A stretch of 12,852 bases of DNA from an uncultured Ruminococcus sp. (GTDB taxonomy: Bacteria > Bacillota > Clostridia > Oscillospirales > Ruminococcaceae): positions 1 through 12,852 of the forward strand of contig CAMBJF010000049.1 of the NCBI GenBank assembly GCA_945867875.1. The letters run 5' to 3'. Below, one piece after another: positions 1 to 7,784 of the stretch. Position numbers and translations under genes: made by a program. Numbering within the stretch: position 1 is the stretch's first letter; each line of letters opens with the position of its first letter. The notes under the pieces were generated by a model. That model made no database searches. It saw only the letters and a program-made list of their open reading frames with translations, and had not been told where the DNA came from.

Positions 1-15
1 GTGTATAAGAGACAG
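1..15 (+). other. Untrimmed Tn5/Nextera mosaic-end remnant
   Basis: The first 15 bases, GTGTATAAGAGACAG, are identical to the 3' part of the 19-bp Tn5 mosaic end used in Nextera tagmentation libraries. A match at exactly base 1 is best explained as adapter left on a contig end, not genomic sequence. Native DNA would then begin at about position 16. The match is seen directly; the library-artefact reading is inference from known adapter sequence. Confidence 0.9.
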
Positions 16-30
16 GATAAATTTAACTAT

Positions 31-59
31 ATTATAATATTTTTCCCCGTTTATGTCAA
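31..59 (-). promoter_or_regulatory. Perfect consensus promoter pointing out of the left edge
   Basis: On the minus strand TTGACA (59 to 54) and TATAAT (36 to 31) are separated by exactly 17 bp, a perfect vegetative sigma-factor promoter. The predicted start is near 24. It lies just downstream of the clpX terminator, so it should drive a new transcript whose gene is outside the window. A plus-strand TATAAT at 33-38 overlaps it but has no matching -35 box. Confidence 0.75.
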
Positions 60-61
60 GT

Positions 62-101
62 TTAAAAAATAATGCCCTCCGAAAGCGGTTCGGAGGGCAT
101 T
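62..101 (-). terminator. Rho-independent terminator of the tig-clpP-clpX operon
   Basis: The inverted repeat 71-83 / 89-101 gives a perfect 13-bp GC-rich stem with a 5-nt loop, 16 nt after the clpX stop codon. On the minus strand it is followed almost at once by six T (69 to 64). This is a classical intrinsic terminator and marks the operon end. Confidence 0.95.
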
Positions 102-117
102 TAGGTTAAGTTGAGAC

Positions 118-1395
118 TTATTTCTTATCCGATTTTTTAACTATCTCGGGAGCAGCCTTTTCGGTCACGCACTTTTCGGTAACGATGACCTTTTCAATGT
201 CATTATCGGAGGGAGCGTTGAACATTGTGTCCTGGAGGATACCCTCAACAATGGCACGAAGTCCTCTTGCGCCTGTTTTCTGCTTGATAGCCTCTGCAGC
301 AATAGCCGTGAGAGCCTTGTCCTCAAATTCGAGGTCGATATTGTCAAGCTTGAAAAGGTGCTTGTACTGCTTAACAAGGGCATTTTTGGGGTCGGTGAGT
401 ATCTTTACAAGTGCCGCTTCGTCAAGCTCGTCAAGAACGGTGATAACAGGAAGTCTGCCCACCAGCTCGGGAACCATACCGAATTTTACAAGGTCCTGAG
501 GGGTAACGTCCTTGAAAATGTTCTTTTCCTTTTCATTTCTGCTCTTTATGTCAGCACCGAAGCCGAGAGTTGTGGAATCCTTGCGCTTTTTGATAGTCTG
601 CTCCAGACCGTCAAAAGCACCGCCGCAGATGAAAAGGATATTCTTTGTGTTGACCTGAATGCACTCCTGATTGGGGTGCTTTCTGCCGCCGTTGGGGGGA
701 ACATTTGAAACTGTGCCCTCGACGATTTTCAGAAGAGCCTGCTGAACGCCCTCGCCGCTTACATCACGGGTAATGGAGGTGTTCTCGGACTTTCTTGCAA
801 TTTTGTCTATCTCGTCGATGTAGATGATGCCTCGCTCGGCAGCCTTTACATCATAATCCGCAGCCTGCAAAAGTCTAACAAGAACGTTCTCAACGTCATC
901 GCCCACATAGCCCGCCTCGGTGAGAGTGGTGGCATCAGCGATCGCAAAGGGAACGTCAAGAGTCTTTGCGAGAGTTGAAGCGATAAGGGTCTTGCCCACA
1001 CCTGTGGGACCCAGGAGGATAACGTTTGACTTCTGAAGCTCAACGTCATTTTTCTCTTCCTTGCTTCCCGCAGCAATCCTCTTGTAATGATTGTAAACCG
1101 CAACGGAAAGGGCGATCTTAGCCATATCCTGACCGATGATGTACTCGTCCAGCACAGCTTTTATCTCAGAGGGCTTTTTTATTTTAAGCTCCTTGGGGGC
1201 ACTGTTTTTTTCAAGTCGGTCAAAATGTTCGGGATCGGGGATATATCCCAGCTGCTCATTGTTCATAAGCATTTCGTAGCAGTAAACTACACAGCTGTCG
1301 CAGATATTAGCTCCTCCGGCAGAAAAAATATTCTGTGCTGCCGTTTCGGGTCTGCCGCAGAAGCTGCAGCGCTTTGGTCCTTTTTCCGAGGGCAT
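118..1395 (-). CDS. clpX: ATP-dependent Clp protease ATP-binding subunit ClpX
   Basis: ClpX is the AAA+ hexameric unfoldase that recognises tagged substrates and threads them into ClpP in the cytoplasm. The 425-residue protein is full length for the family. An N-terminal zinc-binding domain has Cys10, Cys13, Cys32 and Cys35. Walker A is GPTGVGKT at 129-136, the GYVG pore loop is at 162-165, and Walker B is IIYIDEID at 190-197. An RKH pore loop and a C-terminal sensor-2 GARG motif follow. The ClpP-docking loop reads LGFG rather than the commoner IGFG, a conservative change. The ATG at 1395 is preceded by AAGGAAAGG. It is the last gene of tig-clpP-clpX, 85 nt after clpP, with a stable hairpin in that gap that may lower clpX expression relative to clpP. 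The Lon-type protease gene sometimes found next in Clostridia is not inside the window. Confidence 0.98.
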   Translation of the reverse strand: MPSEKGPKRCSFCGRPETAAQNIFSAGGANICDSCVVYCYEMLMNNEQLGYIPDPEHFDRLEKNSAPKELKIKKPSEIKAVLDEYIIGQDMAKIALSVAVYNHYKRIAAGSKEEKNDVELQKSNVILLGPTGVGKTLIASTLAKTLDVPFAIADATTLTEAGYVGDDVENVLVRLLQAADYDVKAAERGIIYIDEIDKIARKSENTSITRDVSGEGVQQALLKIVEGTVSNVPPNGGRKHPNQECIQVNTKNILFICGGAFDGLEQTIKKRKDSTTLGFGADIKSRNEKEKNIFKDVTPQDLVKFGMVPELVGRLPVITVLDELDEAALVKILTDPKNALVKQYKHLFKLDNIDLEFEDKALTAIAAEAIKQKTGARGLRAIVEGILQDTMFNAPSDNDIEKVIVTEKCVTEKAAPEIVKKSDKK

Positions 1396-1437
1396 TTGTT
1401 ACCATTCCTTTCCTTGGGGTATTTATCTTTTTGATGT

Positions 1438-1473
1438 AAAATTGCCCTGCCGCCGAAACGACAGCAGAGCAAT
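1438..1473 (-). terminator. Terminator-like hairpin between clpP and clpX
   Basis: Arms 1441-1455 and 1459-1473 form a 15-bp stem with a 3-nt loop. Three of the pairs are G-U wobbles only if the minus strand is the RNA, so the structure is better as minus-strand transcript than as DNA. Four T follow (1441 to 1438, the first of them paired in the stem), weaker than the terminator after clpX. It starts 8 nt after the clpP stop. It is likely a partial terminator or an mRNA-stabilising 3' structure. Confidence 0.65.
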
Positions 1474-1480
1474 GCAAATT

Positions 1481-2071
1481 TTATCTGTGCTCGATGACCT
1501 TGTCGATGAGACCGTATTCCATTGCCTCCTGGGCAGTGAGATAATTGTCTCTTTCGGTGTCACGCTCGATAACGTCAAGAGGCTTGCCTGTGTTCTTTGC
1601 AAGTATCTCATTGAGCTTCTGACGAGTGTAGACCATATGGTCGGAGTGAATTTTTATATCAGTGCACTGACCCGAAATTCCGCCGCCTGAGATAAGGGGC
1701 TGATGAATAAGTATCTCGGAATTGGGAAGAGCAAATCTCTTGCCCTTTGTGCCTGCGGAAAGGAGGAATGCTCCCATTGAAGCAGCCATACCCATACAGA
1801 TAGTGGAAACATCGCACTTGATGTACTGCATCGTGTCATAGATAGCCATACCTGCCGTGATCACGCCGCCGGGGCTGTTGATGTAGAAGGAAATATCCTT
1901 TTCGGGATCCTGTCCTTCAAGAAACAGCATCTGTGCGATTACAAGGCTTGCGGTGGTATTATTCACGTCCTCGGACAGAATGATTATTCTGTCATTGAGA
2001 AGTCTGGAATAAATGTCCATACTGCGCTCGCCACGACCGGTCTGTTCAACAACATAAGGCACTAAGCTCAT
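1481..2071 (-). CDS. clpP: ATP-dependent Clp protease proteolytic subunit ClpP
   Basis: ClpP is the serine peptidase that forms the 14-subunit degradation chamber capped by ClpX. The Ser-His-Asp triad is visible as Ser98 (in MAASMGA), His123 (in ILIHQP) and Asp171 (in ERDTERD). The NSPGG oxyanion-region motif is at 65-69. At 196 residues it is the normal size. I chose the ATG at 2071 because GGAGG sits 8 nt upstream and the resulting start MSLVPYVVEQTGRGER matches the family. A GTG at 2080 would add three residues and overlap the SD region. The handle region near His123 reads SGGGISGQCTD where many homologues have a PxGGAxGQATD-like stretch; residues directly in the active site are intact. 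It lies 33 nt after tig in the same operon. Confidence 0.98.
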   Translation of the reverse strand: MSLVPYVVEQTGRGERSMDIYSRLLNDRIIILSEDVNNTTASLVIAQMLFLEGQDPEKDISFYINSPGGVITAGMAIYDTMQYIKCDVSTICMGMAASMGAFLLSAGTKGKRFALPNSEILIHQPLISGGGISGQCTDIKIHSDHMVYTRQKLNEILAKNTGKPLDVIERDTERDNYLTAQEAMEYGLIDKVIEHR

Positions 2072-2104
2072 CAGAAACACCTCCGTAAAAAATGTGTGCT
2101 TAAA

Positions 2105-3385
2105 TTACTTGATAACTGCGCTGTCCTTTACGAGCTTGGAAGCCTCGGTAACAAGCATATCAGTCTTGAGAGTTGCGGGGCTAACTACGCTCATAAGCTG
2201 GTTGAGAGGAAGCTTGTAGTTCTCGGACATCTTCTTGAGCTCTTCCATAACCTGCTCATCTGTAACTTCGATGCCTTCGAGCTTAGCAATCTGCTCGAGA
2301 GCGAGTCTGAGCTTAACGGTCTTTTCAGCCTGATCCTTGAAAGTATCTCTGAATGCAGCCTCGTCCATACCTGTGAAGGAGAGGTACATAGGAAGATCAA
2401 GACCCTGCTGTGAAAGTCTCATTTCGAAATCTCTTACCATTTCGTCGATCTTGTGCTCGAACATAACCTGAGGGATATCAGCGTTCATCTTAGCGATAAC
2501 TGCGTCGTAAATAGCGTTCTCAGCAGCAGCGTCAGCGTTCTTTGCAGCGTTGTCCTCAAGCTTCTTCTTAAGGTCAGCCTTAAGCTCATCGAGAGTATCG
2601 AACTCGGAAGTATCCTTAGCGAAATCATCGTCAAGGTCGGGAAGCTCGGTTGTCTTGATCTCGTGGAGCTTGATCTTGAACTCAGCAGGCTTGCCTGCGA
2701 GCTCTTCCATCTGATAGTTCTCGGGGAATGTTACGTTGATTGTGAAGTCCTCACCTGTGGTCTTGCCAACGATCTGCTCCTCGAAGCCGGGGATAAACTG
2801 ACCGGAACCGATCTTAAGGGAGAAGCCGTCTTCCTTGCCGCCGTCAAATGCCTTGCCGTCCATAAAGCCCTCGAAGTCGATAACTACTGTATCGCCGTTC
2901 TCAACAGCTCTGTCCTCAACAGTGATAAGTCTGCCGTTTCTCTCCTGCATGGACTTGAGCTGGTTGTCAACGTCCTCGTCAGAGATAGTCTTGACATTCT
3001 TTTCAACTTCTATACCCTTATAATCGGAAATCTCTACCTCGGGCTTAGCGATGCACTTTACCTTGAAAGAAACACCGTTGTCTTTGGAAAGAGCGGTAAC
3101 GTCGATCTCGGGGCGGTCAACGATATCAAGACCTGCCTCTTCGATAGCAGAGCCTACGATATAGGGAACCATTGCGTTGACAGCATCATCATAAAAGCAG
3201 CTCTCGCCGTAAAGCTTCTCGATCATCTTTCTGGGAGCCTTGCCCTTTCTGAAGCCGGGAACGTTTATCTTGTTCTTAGCCTTCTGATAAGCAGCCTGAA
3301 CGGCATTCTCAAATTCCTCGGCGGTAGCGTCTACCTCGAGTTCATAGATATTTGTTTCAACTTTATTTGTAGATTTTAAGCTCAT
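2105..3385 (-). CDS. tig: Trigger factor, ribosome-associated chaperone
   Basis: Trigger factor binds the ribosome exit tunnel (at L23) and shields nascent chains; it also has peptidyl-prolyl isomerase activity. The 426-residue protein shows the three expected parts. The N-terminal ribosome-binding domain carries the GFRK signature at 44-47. A central FKBP-type domain at about 155-245 contains GDTVVIDFEGF and the later GSGQFIPGFE segment. A long helical C-terminal chaperone domain follows. The ATG at 3385 has GGAGG 9 nt upstream. It is the first gene of tig-clpP-clpX, with its own extended -10 promoter and a leader of about 32 nt. I saw no CIRCE element and no CtsR-type heptamer repeat upstream, so heat-shock control is not evident from the sequence. 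Confidence 0.98.
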   Translation of the reverse strand: MSLKSTNKVETNIYELEVDATAEEFENAVQAAYQKAKNKINVPGFRKGKAPRKMIEKLYGESCFYDDAVNAMVPYIVGSAIEEAGLDIVDRPEIDVTALSKDNGVSFKVKCIAKPEVEISDYKGIEVEKNVKTISDEDVDNQLKSMQERNGRLITVEDRAVENGDTVVIDFEGFMDGKAFDGGKEDGFSLKIGSGQFIPGFEEQIVGKTTGEDFTINVTFPENYQMEELAGKPAEFKIKLHEIKTTELPDLDDDFAKDTSEFDTLDELKADLKKKLEDNAAKNADAAAENAIYDAVIAKMNADIPQVMFEHKIDEMVRDFEMRLSQQGLDLPMYLSFTGMDEAAFRDTFKDQAEKTVKLRLALEQIAKLEGIEVTDEQVMEELKKMSENYKLPLNQLMSVVSPATLKTDMLVTEASKLVKDSAVIK

Positions 3386-3423
3386 TTACAACATCCTCCA
3401 TTTTAATACAAGCATATAAAAAG

Positions 3424-3432
3424 ATTATAACA
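3424..3432 (-). promoter_or_regulatory. Extended -10 promoter of the tig-clpP-clpX operon
   Basis: On the minus strand TGTTATAAT (3432 to 3424) is an extended -10 element with a perfect TATAAT. The predicted start is near 3417, giving a leader of about 32 nt to the tig ATG. No good -35 hexamer lies at 16-18 bp spacing, consistent with the TGn element compensating for it. A TTGAAA further upstream is about 29 bp away, too far to count. Confidence 0.65.
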
Positions 3433-3485
3433 TAGTTTTGCGGATAAAGCTATAGTGTTTTCAATATTTCTGCATTTTGCACAAA

Positions 3486-4175
3486 TTACATTATTTTAAC
3501 AGGGCAAAATTGCACATAATCTGCGGATACAAGCTGAAAAACGATGCCGTCTCTCTCGCCATTCACCGCATTCTGATGACCCTTTCTGCCGTGGATATGA
3601 CCGTACCAGCACCGTTTTATGCTGTGCCTGTACATCACTTCCAGCAGGTCGGGGTTGTATTCACTCCCGTAAAGAGGCGGGTAATGCAGGAAAACCAGCG
3701 GTTCAAGACCTGCATTTTCAGCAGATGCAATGGACGTTTCAAGACGCTGTGCCTCTCTCGCCAGCACCTTTGCGTCAGCAGGTTCGCTGTCATCATTTAT
3801 CCAGCCCCTTGTGCCGCATATGCCGTAGTTTTCGTAGGCATAATGGTTGTTGTGCAGGATAAAAATGCTGTCAAAACCGTTTTCCGCAAGGAAATTATTC
3901 ATCTTTGCGGCGGTTGTCCACCAGTAATCGTGATTGCCTTTGAGAATTATTTTTCGTCCCGGAAGCTCGTGGATATAGCGGAAATCAGCCCCCGCTTCTT
4001 TCAGCGACATAGCCCAGGAGATGTCCCCGGGGACGACTACCGTGTCCTCGGGAGATACCTCTCTGTTCCAGTTTTCCTTTATCCTTTCGACGTAGTTTTC
4101 CCACCCGCCGAAAATATCCATTGACTTGTCTGACGACAGGGACAGGTGCAGATCTCCCATTACAAAAAGAGCCAT
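3486..4175 (-). CDS. Calcineurin-like metallophosphoesterase (predicted phosphohydrolase)
   Basis: This is a dinuclear-metal phosphoesterase whose substrate cannot be told from sequence. The 229-residue protein shows the full motif set: GDLH with Asp8 and His10, GD at 50-51, GNHD at 80-83, His164 in HYPP, and GHIH with His193 and His195. There is no signal peptide or membrane segment, so it should act in the cytoplasm. The GDISWAM and NHDYWW contexts resemble the COG1768-like predicted phosphohydrolases of Firmicutes more than the phosphodiesterase YfcE or nuclease SbcD types. The ATG at 4175 has an AAAGGA site 8 nt upstream. It follows thrC by 48 nt with no terminator between, so it may be co-transcribed. 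No function tied to threonine synthesis is implied. Confidence 0.9.
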   Translation of the reverse strand: MALFVMGDLHLSLSSDKSMDIFGGWENYVERIKENWNREVSPEDTVVVPGDISWAMSLKEAGADFRYIHELPGRKIILKGNHDYWWTTAAKMNNFLAENGFDSIFILHNNHYAYENYGICGTRGWINDDSEPADAKVLAREAQRLETSIASAENAGLEPLVFLHYPPLYGSEYNPDLLEVMYRHSIKRCWYGHIHGRKGHQNAVNGERDGIVFQLVSADYVQFCPVKIM

Positions 4176-4223
4176 TTTCTATCCTTTCCATAACAGCGCT
4201 GCTGCGTGTCCTTTATAATGATA

Positions 4224-5717
4224 TTAAAGTGAAAGTGACTTAAGAACGAAGTCCTTCATATCGTCCTTGCCGATAACGCCTGTGAAGCGAATTTCCTTGT
4301 TTTTAAGGTCAGCAAGGGACTTGGGAACGTCATAGCCGGAAACCTCGTGGAGCTTCTCCACCTTGTCGAACTCGTCCATATCGCCTGCTGTGCCGTTGAT
4401 TGCTTCAAGAACAGCGGTGCTGAACTTGTAGGGGCTTGCGGTGGAAGCGATAACGGTCTTGGTGTTGTCGCCGGTAGCCTTCTTGTAATCCTCGTAAACC
4501 TTGACAGCAACAGCGGTGTGAGTGTCGAGGGTGTAGGAATACTTGTCGTAGATCTCCTTGATGCAAGCCTTTGTCTGAGCGTCATCGCAGCAGCCTGCGG
4601 CAAAATCAGCCTTGAGCTTTGCCTTGACATCATCGGTAACTTCATATCTGCCTTCAGATGCAAGCTTGCCGAACCACTCTCTTATCTGAGCGTCATTCTC
4701 GCCGCACATAATGTAGAGAAGTCTTTCAAGGTTGGAGGAAATGAGGATATCCATAGAGGGGGAAACAGTTGTGATGAACTTTCTGTTTCTGTCGTAGATA
4801 CCTGTGTTTATGAAGTCGGTGAGGACATTGTTTGCGTTGGAAGCGCAGATGAGCTTGTTTACGGGCATACCCATATTCTTAGCGTAATATGCGGCAAGAA
4901 TGTTGCCGAAGTTGCCTGTGGGAACAACAACGTTTATCTTGTCACCTGCATTTATCTCGCCGTCCTTGACAAGCTCTGCATATGTAGAGATGTAGTAGAT
5001 TATCTGAGGTGCAAGTCTGCCCCAGTTGATGGAGTTTGCGGAGGAGAACATCATACCGCCGTCTGAAAGCTTCTTCTTGATATCCTCGTTTGTAAATACA
5101 GCCTTAACACCGTTCTGGCAGTCGTCGAAATTGCCCTTAAGAGCGCATACTGTAACGTTTTTGCCCTCCTGAGTAGCCATCTGACGCTTCTGCATAGCGG
5201 ATACGCCGTCCTGAGGATAGAACACCATGATCGATGTGCCCTCAACGTCTGCAAAGCCTTCGAGAGCAGCCTTTCCTGTATCACCTGATGTTGCAACGAG
5301 GATAACTACCTTCTTGTTGATGCCTGTCTTTTTCAGGGAAGTTGTGAGCAGGTAGGGGAGTATCTGGAGAGCCATATCCTTGAATGCACAGGTAGGTCCG
5401 TGCCACAGCTCGAGGACATATGTACCCTCGAAAAGGTGGGATATCTCAGCGATATTTGCAGTAGCAAAGCTCTTGTCGTTATATGCACTTTCGGTGCAGT
5501 ATTTAAGCTCTGCGTCAGTGAAATCGGTAAGGAACTTCTTGAAAACATAAGCCGCTCTTTCCGCATAGCTCATATCTCCCAGGCTCACGATCTCGTCCAT
5601 TGAAATGGAGGGTATCTCGGAGGGAACGAAAAGTCCTCCGTCATTGGATATGCCCTGTACGATAGCTTCGGCAGAGCTGATCTTTACTTCGCTGTTTCTT
5701 GTGCTTTTGTAAAACAT
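4224..5717 (-). CDS. thrC: Threonine synthase
   Basis: ThrC converts O-phosphohomoserine to threonine and phosphate using pyridoxal phosphate, the last step of threonine synthesis. The fold-type II enzyme is recognised by the N-terminal start FYKSTR with GISNDGGLFVP at 22-32, the PLP-binding lysine Lys113 in GPTCAFKD, and the phosphate-binding SGDTGKAALEGFA loop. At 497 residues it is the longer form, as in many Clostridia, rather than the ~350-residue form. The ATG at 5717 has AAAGGA about 12 nt upstream. No hom or thrB gene is in the window, so thrC is apart from the rest of its pathway here. No T-box leader is possible in the 59-nt gap after yraN, and I see no convincing promoter there, so read-through from upstream is likely. 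Confidence 0.97.
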   Translation of the reverse strand: MFYKSTRNSEVKISSAEAIVQGISNDGGLFVPSEIPSISMDEIVSLGDMSYAERAAYVFKKFLTDFTDAELKYCTESAYNDKSFATANIAEISHLFEGTYVLELWHGPTCAFKDMALQILPYLLTTSLKKTGINKKVVILVATSGDTGKAALEGFADVEGTSIMVFYPQDGVSAMQKRQMATQEGKNVTVCALKGNFDDCQNGVKAVFTNEDIKKKLSDGGMMFSSANSINWGRLAPQIIYYISTYAELVKDGEINAGDKINVVVPTGNFGNILAAYYAKNMGMPVNKLICASNANNVLTDFINTGIYDRNRKFITTVSPSMDILISSNLERLLYIMCGENDAQIREWFGKLASEGRYEVTDDVKAKLKADFAAGCCDDAQTKACIKEIYDKYSYTLDTHTAVAVKVYEDYKKATGDNTKTVIASTASPYKFSTAVLEAINGTAGDMDEFDKVEKLHEVSGYDVPKSLADLKNKEIRFTGVIGKDDMKDFVLKSLSL

Positions 5718-5776
5718 AATGGATTCTTTCCTTTCTGATTGGTATATATCAAAAGCGATAGAAAAACCGCTGATTT

Positions 5777-6157
5777 TTAAAGGGTGCTGTCCGTGCCGCC
5801 GTCATAGGCGTTGTCAAGGTAATTCATTTTTATTACCCTGCCGTCCTTTACGGTGACTTCCGAAATGTCAAATCTCGGCTGTAGGTCGTGGGGATATCTG
5901 TAGGAAAATTCCCTTGCTGCGTTTATGATAAGGCTCCGCTTTCGGCTTTTCACAGCTTCCGCACCGCTTTCGAGAGCGGAGATGTCACGGGTCTTGACCT
6001 CCACAAATGCGATGATGTCATCTTTTTTTGCGATGATGTCAATTTCGCCGCCTTTTATGCGGAAATTCCGCCTGACTATCTCATATCCCGACTTTTGCAG
6101 ATAATAAGCCGTCAGCTCCTCGCCGAGCCTGCCCGTTTCACTTCTGCTTCGCTGCAT
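5777..6157 (-). CDS. yraN: YraN family (UPF0102) endonuclease-like protein
   Basis: This 126-residue protein has the YraN/UPF0102 PD-(D/E)XK nuclease-like fold. The visible motif is GGEID at 36-40 followed by FVEVKTR at 51-57, giving putative metal ligands Asp40, Glu53 and Lys55. The N-terminal GRLGEELTAYYL helix also fits the family. The biological role is not firmly established; a Holliday-junction-like or other DNA substrate has been proposed from the fold. Its ATG at 6157 lies inside the 3' end of rnhB, a 20-nt overlap that suggests translational coupling. The rnhB-yraN neighbourhood is a common conserved pair. Confidence 0.92.
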   Translation of the reverse strand: MQRSRSETGRLGEELTAYYLQKSGYEIVRRNFRIKGGEIDIIAKKDDIIAFVEVKTRDISALESGAEAVKSRKRSLIINAAREFSYRYPHDLQPRFDISEVTVKDGRVIKMNYLDNAYDGGTDSTL

Positions 6158-6767
6158 AGTATTTTTTCAGAAATGACATTCTGTGGATAGGGGAGGGACC
6201 GTATTTGTCAAGCATTTCATAATGGAGCTTTGTGCCATAGCCCTTGTGGCGTTCAAACTGCCACTGGGGATACATTTCCGCAGCTTTTTTCATATACCTG
6301 TCACGGCTCACCTTTGCAATAATTGATGCCGCAGCGATGCTTGCAGATGTGGCATCGCCCTTTACAACAGTCTCACCCTCAATGTCAATGGGGGGAAACT
6401 TGTTGCCGTCCACAAGGGCATATTCGGGAGAGATGCCAAGCCCGTCCACAGCCCTTTTCATAGCAAGAAGAGCGGCGTTCAGAATGTTTATCTCCTCAAT
6501 TTCCTCAACGCTTGCGGTGGCGATGCAAAAGGTCTTTGCCTTGTTTATTATCTCGTCAAAAAGCTCCTCACGCTTTTTCTCGGTGAGCTTTTTGCTGTCG
6601 TTCAGTCCCTCGATAACGGTGTCATTATCAAGAATGACCGCAGCGGCATATACGTCGCCCGCCAAAGGTCCACGTCCCGCCTCGTCTATCCCGCAGAAAA
6701 CGGGGTGGAACAGGCGCACTGTCCTGTCATATTCAAATAATGGAGAAAGCTCCGCAGTGATGTTCAC
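6138..6767 (-). CDS. rnhB: Ribonuclease HII
   Basis: RNase HII removes ribonucleotides embedded in DNA and the RNA of RNA-DNA hybrids. The four acidic catalytic residues are visible: Asp28 and Glu29 in GIDEAGRGPLAG, Asp120 in ALVDGN, and Asp138 in KGDATSASIAAASIIAKV. I chose the GTG at 6767 because GGAGGG ends 7 nt upstream, giving 209 residues. The longer reading from a TTG at 6809 would overlap rbgA and has no comparable SD. The gene begins 16 nt after the rbgA stop, so the two are coupled, and its end overlaps yraN. An N-terminal stretch of about 23 residues precedes the catalytic core, slightly longer than in the shortest homologues. Confidence 0.95.
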   Translation of the reverse strand: MNITAELSPLFEYDRTVRLFHPVFCGIDEAGRGPLAGDVYAAAVILDNDTVIEGLNDSKKLTEKKREELFDEIINKAKTFCIATASVEEIEEINILNAALLAMKRAVDGLGISPEYALVDGNKFPPIDIEGETVVKGDATSASIAAASIIAKVSRDRYMKKAAEMYPQWQFERHKGYGTKLHYEMLDKYGPSPIHRMSFLKKYYAAKQK

Positions 6768-6783
6768 GGCAATTCCCTCCGAT

Positions 6784-7695
6784 TTATGCAAAATCCGCAG
6801 GAGCTTCAAGAGTTATCCTGCCAAGCTTGCCGCTTCTGAACTCGTCAAGGACGGTAATGGCGGCTCTTTCCGTGTTTATCTCGCCGCCCGAAATGAGCAT
6901 TCCACGGGCTTTTCCAACTCTCATAAGAAGCTCATAGCCCGAAAGACAGCCCATACTTTCACCGCTCTCGGTCATTTCGTCCTCTTCGGGAGTTTCAAGA
7001 TTTATCTTATAGCGCTCTTTGAGACCCTCGGGATATATGTCCCTGAGCCGCAGCAGCAGCCTGCACGCAAGAAGCTCCGTGTCAACAACATCGTCCTTGA
7101 CAGCTCCCGTAAACGCAAGCTTTTCGCCCACAGCCATATCCTCGAATTTAGGCCACAGCACACCGGGCATATCGAGCAGCTCAATGTCATTGTCCACCAT
7201 TACCCACTGCTTTTCACGGGTAACTCCGGGGCGGTCTTCGACCCTAGCCTTTTTCTGACCCGCCATACGGTTGATGAACGAGGACTTGCCCACATTTGGG
7301 ATACCCACCACCATAAGGTGAAGCACACGTCCGCTCATACCCTTTGCGGCATATTTTTCGATAAGGGGCGCAAGGGTCTCCTTCACCGCAGGAACGAACC
7401 TGTTAAGACCTCTTCCCGTGCGGCAGTCGGCAGGAACGGCGCAAATGTCCTCTCTTCGTAAATATTCGACCCAGCTCTGAGTAATTTTTTCGTCCGCAGC
7501 GTCGCATTTATTCAGTATGACTATCCTTGGCTTGCCCTCAACGAGGGTGTTTATCTCAGGGTTTCTGCTTGACATAGGTACTCTTGCGTCAATGACTTCA
7601 ACAACAGCGTCCACCAGCGGCAGACACTTTTCCATCATTCGTCGGGTCTTGGTCATATGACCGGGAAACCACTGTATTGACGGTATTTCGTTCAT
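6784..7695 (-). CDS. rbgA: Ribosome biogenesis GTPase RbgA (YlqF)
   Basis: RbgA is a GTPase needed for late assembly of the 50S subunit. The circularly permuted G-motif order is clear: G4 NKCD at 62-65 comes before G1 GIPNVGKS at 131-138, then PGVTR at 156-160 and G3 DMPG at 175-178. The N-terminal IQWFPGHM motif is typical of the YlqF family. At 303 residues it is somewhat longer than the B. subtilis protein, with an acidic insert near residues 238-248. The ATG at 7695 has AAGGAG 5 nt upstream. Its place in the rplS-lepB-rbgA-rnhB order matches the usual link with ribosomal protein genes. Confidence 0.96.
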   Translation of the reverse strand: MNEIPSIQWFPGHMTKTRRMMEKCLPLVDAVVEVIDARVPMSSRNPEINTLVEGKPRIVILNKCDAADEKITQSWVEYLRREDICAVPADCRTGRGLNRFVPAVKETLAPLIEKYAAKGMSGRVLHLMVVGIPNVGKSSFINRMAGQKKARVEDRPGVTREKQWVMVDNDIELLDMPGVLWPKFEDMAVGEKLAFTGAVKDDVVDTELLACRLLLRLRDIYPEGLKERYKINLETPEEDEMTESGESMGCLSGYELLMRVGKARGMLISGGEINTERAAITVLDEFRSGKLGRITLEAPADFA

Positions 7696-7713
7696 TTAAA
7701 CTCCTTGAAACTT

Positions 7714-7763
7714 AAAAGAGGAAAGCAGGCGAAAGGCGAATGTCTTTCCGTCTGTCTTTCCTC
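7714..7763 (-). terminator. Imperfect long hairpin between lepB and rbgA
   Basis: GAGGAAAG (7718-7725) pairs with CTTTCCTC (7756-7763), and pairing continues inward with a bulge and two mismatches to about 17 bp. On the minus strand four T (7717 to 7714) follow the stem. The nonamer TGTCTTTCC occurs twice in the upstream arm (7741-7749, 7753-7761). It is probably a weak terminator or attenuator, since rbgA has no visible promoter of its own. Confidence 0.5.
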
Positions 7764-7784
7764 CGTGAAATTTATGATTTAAGA

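Noticed and set aside
2453..3379. Plus-strand 308-residue open frame opposite tig
   Set aside because: It is a shadow of the trigger factor gene: low-complexity Leu/Val/Ser-rich translation, no recognisable domain, and the minus strand encodes an unmistakable Tig.
4194..4201. Palindrome CAGCGCTG between thrC and the metallophosphoesterase
   Set aside because: It is only 8 bp with no spacer or flanking elements, within chance expectation.
5718..5776. Possible thrC promoter (TGATATATA)
   Set aside because: The -10 matches the consensus poorly and no -35 lies at suitable distance.
6244..7461. Plus-strand 405-residue open frame opposite rnhB and rbgA
   Set aside because: It spans two well-supported minus-strand genes, has no family features, and has no promoter or SD of its own.
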